Part shown: positions 59,079 to 64,000 of the stretch, piece by piece | Position numbering within the stretch: position 1 is the stretch's first letter | Layout: each line of letters opens with the position of its first letter | From: Microbacterium ureisolvens | GTDB lineage: Bacteria; Actinomycetota; Actinomycetes; Actinomycetales; Microbacteriaceae | Length of the DNA stretch: 64,000 nucleotides | Assembly: GCF_015278315.1 (NCBI RefSeq) | Contig: NZ_JADIJE010000002.1 | Location: 372,001 to 436,000, forward strand | Direction of reading: 5' to 3' | Translations under genes and position numbers: made by a program | The notes under the pieces: model-generated | The model's input: the letters and a program-made list of their open reading frames with translations, nothing else | Databases searched by the model: none | What the model was told of the DNA's origin: nothing

Positions 59079-60197
59079 ATGGCCCGATCACTCTCCGAGA
59101 TCCGCGAGCGCTCGCGCGCCCGCGCACAGGCGCGCGCCGCCGCGCGCGCCGAGCTGAAGAACACCGCGTACGAGATCTTCATCGGCGCGCTCTCGATCCT
59201 GTCGATCGTCAACCTCGTGCTGGTGTACGCGATGGCGGGCGATTCGGCGCTCGAGCTCGTGCTCTCGGTGATGAACGCGCTGTTCAGCGCGATCTTCCTC
59301 GGCGACTTCATCTACCGCATCGCGACCGCGCCGTCGGCCGGCCGCTACTTCTTCCGCGGCTTCGGGTGGGCGGATCTCCTCGCGAGCCTGCCGTTCCCGC
59401 AGTTCAAGATCCTGCGCCTGTTCCGCCTGCTGCGGGTGTTCCGGCTGCTGCGCGAGCTCGGCCCGCGCACCGTCTGGACGACGCTCGTCAAGGACCGCGC
59501 CAACAGCGCCCTGATGACCCTGCTGCTGATGGGCGTCCTCGTGCTGCAGTTCGGCAGCATCTCGATCCTCGCGGTCGAGGAGAACGCCGAGGGCGCCAAC
59601 ATCACCTCGGCCTCCGACGCGCTGTGGTACACGCTCGTCACCATCTCGACGGTGGGCTATGGCGACCAGTTTCCGGTGACCAACGCCGGCCGCCTCATCG
59701 GCACGATGATCATCGTCGTGGGCGTCGGCATCTTCGGCACGTTCACGGGCTATCTCGCCAACCTGTTCCTCGGTCCTCGCAAGGCTGCGCAAGAGCTTGA
59801 GGAGACGGAGACGGATGCCGCGCCCCCGGCGCCGACCGAGGGTGCCGAGGTCATGGCAGGGGAGCCGGCAGCGGAGCCGAGCCCGACAGCTGCGTCGTCC
59901 GCCGCCGCGGAATCCCAGCCGCCCTTGGCCGTGCACGCCGCGAAGGGGGTCGCTGCCGGCGCGGTCGCGGGTGCCGTCGCGGCGGGCGTGGCGGCAGGCT
60001 CGTCGGGGGCGGGGCCGCGCAGTGCGCCCGGCGCCCCCGTGTTCGCCGAGGATGCCGCCGCGTCAGGCGCCCGCAGGCCTCCGGGTGCCGCGGGGGAGGC
60101 CGACGCGGCGACCGCCGAGCGGCTCCACGCCCTGCTCGCCCAGCAGGAGGAGACGCTCGCCGAGATCCGCCGACTGCTCGCCGGCACCCCGTCCTAG
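59079..60197 (+). CDS. Voltage-gated-type potassium channel
   Basis: 372 residues. Charged N terminus (SLSEIRERSRARAQARAAAR), S1-S4 with an Arg-bearing S4 (ILRLFRLLRVFRLLRELG), S5, pore helix and selectivity filter STVGYGDQFP, S6. Selective K+ flux across the membrane is expected. The C-terminal ~130 residues are unusual: Ala/Pro/Glu-rich, with the Gly/Ala run KGVAAGAVAGAVAAGVAAGS and a final coiled coil (ERLHALLAQQEETLAEIRRL) likely to drive tetramerisation. Confidence 0.9.
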   Translation: MARSLSEIRERSRARAQARAAARAELKNTAYEIFIGALSILSIVNLVLVYAMAGDSALELVLSVMNALFSAIFLGDFIYRIATAPSAGRYFFRGFGWADLLASLPFPQFKILRLFRLLRVFRLLRELGPRTVWTTLVKDRANSALMTLLLMGVLVLQFGSISILAVEENAEGANITSASDALWYTLVTISTVGYGDQFPVTNAGRLIGTMIIVVGVGIFGTFTGYLANLFLGPRKAAQELEETETDAAPPAPTEGAEVMAGEPAAEPSPTAASSAAAESQPPLAVHAAKGVAAGAVAGAVAAGVAAGSSGAGPRSAPGAPVFAEDAAASGARRPPGAAGEADAATAERLHALLAQQEETLAEIRRLLAGTPS

Positions 60198-60281
60198 AGC
60201 AGCGCCAGGGTTCCGCCCGGTCGCCGTTTGCGGTGCCGTGCCGGTAGGCGGGTCCGGTCATCGGCCCACCGTCTCGGGTGC

Positions 60282-60360
60282 CGAAAACCTGGTCCATCAC
60301 CTCGACGCGCCGATGACGGATGCCGCGACCCGGCGCGTCGCGCGACCGGCCAGGTTTTCG
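60282..60360. repeat. Nested inverted repeat in a convergent intergenic gap
   Basis: Outer arms CGAAAACCTGG (60282-60292) and CCAGGTTTTCG (60350-60360), inner arms CGACGCGCC (60303-60311) and GGCGCGTCG (60332-60340), separated by 10- and 9-base internal loops and a 20-base apical loop. Lies between the channel and LacI genes; could be a terminator, a small RNA-like element or a mobile-repeat remnant. Confidence 0.6.
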
Positions 60361-60398
60361 GGCATCGCGCCCGCGGGTCTGGGGGCGCGGCCGCGCCG

Positions 60399-61409
60399 TC
60401 AGCGGGGACGCGTCGAGGCCCGCACGACGAGCTCGGGCGGGAACACCGTCTGCCGCGCGATGCTGTCGGGGTCGGCGGCCTCTTCCAGCACGATCCGCAG
60501 CGCCGTGCGCCCGATCATGCGACTGGGCTGGCGGATCGATGACAGCGGCACCGCCGCGGCGGCGGCGAACGAGATGTCGTCGAACCCGATGATCGCGATG
60601 TCGTCGGGCACCAGCATCCGTCCATCCACCACCAGGGACTGCAGCAGCCCGAGGGCCAGCAGGTCGTTGGCCGCGAACAGGGCGTCCGGCCACTCGCGGC
60701 GCGGGCGCGCGATGATCCGGGTCCCCGCAGCGACGCCCTCTTCGACGGTCATCGCCGCCGTCGCGACCACCTCGAGGTCGACGTGGTCGCCCGCGTTCTC
60801 GGCCGCGACGCGTGCCCCGGCGAGCCGGTCGTTCACCTGGCGGATGTCGAAGGGCCCGCCCACGAACGCGATGCGGCGCCGCCCGCCTTCGATGAGGTGT
60901 TCCATGGCGAGCCGTCCGCCGGCCACGCTGTCGACCGAGACGGACGAGAATCGGCCGTCGCCGCTGAAGCGGTCGACGAGCACCGCGGCGATGCCCCGTG
61001 CGCGCAGCCGCTGCAGCCGCGAGGTGACGTCGCCGTACGGGGCGATGAGGAGGCCGCGCACCTGCTGCTCTTCGAAGAGATCGAGGTAGAGGCGCTCTCG
61101 GCGATGGTCCTCGTCGGTGTTGCCGTACAGGATCGCGATGCCGTGACGGGTGGCCTCGTCCTCCGCGCCGCGGACGACGTCGTTGTAGAAGGGATTCTGC
61201 CCGTCGAGGACGACGAACCCCACCGTGGTGCTGACGCCGGCGCGGAGTTTGCGCGCCGCGTCGTTGCGGACGTAGCCGAGCTCTTCGATCGCGCGCATGA
61301 CGCGGTCGGCCGACTCTGTCGACACCTCGCCCGGGCGGTTGAGGACGTTGGAGACCGTGCCGACCGAGACTCCCGCGCGCTGCGCGACATCGCGGATGCT
61401 CACTGGCAC
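60399..61409 (-). CDS. LacI family transcriptional regulator
   Basis: 336 residues from the GTG at 61409. LacI HTH with hinge (VSIRDVAQRAGVSVGTVSNV, RPGEVS, AARKLRAGVS) and a periplasmic-binding-protein-like effector domain (FVVLDGQNPFYNDVVRGAED, FDDISFAAAAAVPLSSIRQP). Divergent from a sugar ABC operon with a perfect palindrome between them, so it represses that operon until a sugar or sugar phosphate binds. The upstream in-frame start at 61451 is less likely. Confidence 0.92.
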   Translation of the reverse strand: MPVSIRDVAQRAGVSVGTVSNVLNRPGEVSTESADRVMRAIEELGYVRNDAARKLRAGVSTTVGFVVLDGQNPFYNDVVRGAEDEATRHGIAILYGNTDEDHRRERLYLDLFEEQQVRGLLIAPYGDVTSRLQRLRARGIAAVLVDRFSGDGRFSSVSVDSVAGGRLAMEHLIEGGRRRIAFVGGPFDIRQVNDRLAGARVAAENAGDHVDLEVVATAAMTVEEGVAAGTRIIARPRREWPDALFAANDLLALGLLQSLVVDGRMLVPDDIAIIGFDDISFAAAAAVPLSSIRQPSRMIGRTALRIVLEEAADPDSIARQTVFPPELVVRASTRPR

Positions 61410-61476
61410 GTCATCGTCTCCACTTCGTCGTCGGATCCTGAGTCCGGTCACGATCGGGTCGACGTCGCCGAGCGAC

Positions 61477-61505
61477 TTGACCGGGATCGGACTGAACTTT
61501 AGAGT
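61477..61505 (+). promoter_or_regulatory. Promoter of the sugar ABC operon
   Basis: -35 TTGACC (61477-61482), 17-bp spacer, -10 TAGAGT (61500-61505). The spacing is ideal. Confidence 0.75.
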
Positions 61506-61518
61506 AGCCTGAACTTCA

Positions 61519-61534
61519 CCTGAATCGATTCAGG
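61519..61534. promoter_or_regulatory. LacI-type operator
   Basis: CCTGAATCGATTCAGG is a perfect 16-bp palindrome with the central CG typical of LacI-family sites. It lies just downstream of the -10, so bound repressor would block initiation or early elongation. Confidence 0.8.
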
Positions 61535-61574
61535 AAGCTTCAGATTCTTTGATTCCCTCGACGAGGAGGATGCC

Positions 61575-63112
<1,538 letters not shown>

Positions 63113-63116
<4 letters not shown>

Positions 63117-64000
63117 GCACCACCACCGCTCCCGTCCAGCCGCCGGTCCGGCCCGGCTCCAGTGCGGCGTCGCGGCTCGTGCGCCACCTCGCCACCGCCC
63201 GCGAGACCGGCATCCTGGGGGCGCTGCTGCTGGTGATCGTCGCCGCCACCGTCGCGAACCCGAACTTCCTGTTCTCCTCCGACGGGTTCCGCGACCTGCT
63301 GCTGACGCCGTCGCTGCTGCTGCTGGTCGCGGTCGGCCAAGCCGTCGTCATCATCACGCGCAACGTCGACCTCTCGGTCGGCTCGATCGTCGGCCTCACC
63401 GCCTACCTCACCGGCCGCCTCTTCATCGATGTGCCGGGCATCCCGATCATCGGCGTCTTCTTCGCCGGGGTGCTGCTGGGCGGACTGCTCGGCGCGATCA
63501 ACGGCGCGCTCGTCGCGTTCGCCCGCGTGCCGCCCTCGTCATCACGCTCGGCACGATGTACATCTACCGCGGCATCAACGTCGCGTGGACGGGCAGCGAT
63601 CGGATCAACGCCTCCGACCTGCCGCGCGACTTCCGCGGCCTTGGAACGGACCAGCTGATCGGCATCCCGATCCTCACGATCATCGCCGTCGTCGTCCTCG
63701 TCCTCGCCGCCTGGTATCTGCGCAACATGCGCGGCGGCCGCGAGTTCTACGCGATCGGCTCCGACCCCGCGGCCGCCCACCTGTACGGACTCAAGGTCAA
63801 CCGCCGCATCATCACGGCGTTCGTGGTGTCGGGCGCGCTGTCGGGCCTGGCCGGCGTGCTCTACGCGGCGCGCTACGGCACGGTCAGCTCGGCGGCCGGG
63901 TTCGGCTGGGAGCTGCAGGCGATCGGCGCCGCGGTGATCGGCGGCGTCGCCATCTCGGGCGGCGTCGGCACGGTCTGGGGCGCCGCGATCGGGGCATTCC
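63113..64000 (+). pseudogene. Sugar ABC transporter permease, RbsC type, frameshifted and cut by the window edge
   Basis: The start encodes a normal RbsC-like N terminus ([20 protein letters not shown]). Near 63532 the frame breaks: reading on gives a non-homologous tail stopping at 63658, while the -1 frame gives [19 protein letters not shown] and on to NMRGGREFYAIGSDPAAAHL, YGLKVNRRIITAFVVSGALS, in open frame to base 64000. Inserting one G (CCGGCC for CCGCC) would repair it. Either a real disabling mutation or a sequence error; the 3' end is outside the window. Confidence 0.85.

Overview
The window comes from a high-GC actinobacterium. The protein style (DUF4012, tandem LytR-CpsA-Psr proteins, GOLPH3-like protein, MmyB-type regulators, DUF2510/DUF4328, F420-type oxidoreductase), TANNNT -10 boxes, many leaderless starts and the recurrent CGGATGC/GCATCCG word suggest Microbacteriaceae, most likely Microbacterium. 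That assignment is an inference from sequence style, not a database match.

0-12.5 kb is mostly core genome: the end of a sugar ABC transporter (two MalF/MalG-type permeases), a diacylglycerol-kinase-family lipid kinase divergent from serS, a HAD hydrolase, tRNA-Ser(UGA), a DUF4012 membrane protein divergent from two tandem LCP cell-wall-polymer ligases, a PAS-GAF-GGDEF cyclase and tRNA-Ser(GCU).

12.5-24.2 kb looks accessory. It starts at the 3' end of tRNA-Ser(GCU) with a 3'-truncated reductase gene, then holds mostly small single genes (hypotheticals, a lipoprotein, DUF5995, NIPSNAP, SRPBCC, NTF2-like, CPBP proteases) and two broken genes: a DUF2510/DUF4328 gene with a one-base frameshift and a membrane-protein gene with an in-frame TGA. 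No integrase was seen.

24.2-45.5 kb carries a UvrD-type helicase, a PAP2 phosphatase and several regulator-plus-target modules: TetR with a GOLPH3-like protein and a small-multidrug-export protein; TetR with a five-gene run ending in a heterodimeric ABC transporter and an MmyB-type regulator; a second MmyB regulator with a 16-bp palindrome on its promoter; TetR with an EmrB/QacA-type MFS pump; and an ABC-2 exporter fused operonically to a NarL-type two-component system.

45.5-53.1 kb contains the most interesting unit: a leaderless three-gene operon of a DarB/StlD-like ketosynthase III, a heme-oxygenase-like diiron oxidase and a conserved protein of unknown function, followed by a TetR/MFS pair with twin TGTAC-N4-GTACA operators. 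Next come a metallo-beta-lactamase-fold hydrolase and a UBP-type zinc-finger protein paired with a cyclic-nucleotide-binding/thioredoxin-reductase-like flavoprotein that lacks the CxxC.

53.1-64 kb has dinB (preceded by a tiny leaderless ORF), a secreted M64-like metallopeptidase with a secreted partner, small proteins separated by long perfect hairpins, DUF1684, a voltage-gated-type K+ channel, and a LacI-controlled sugar ABC operon whose permease carries a one-base frameshift at the window edge.
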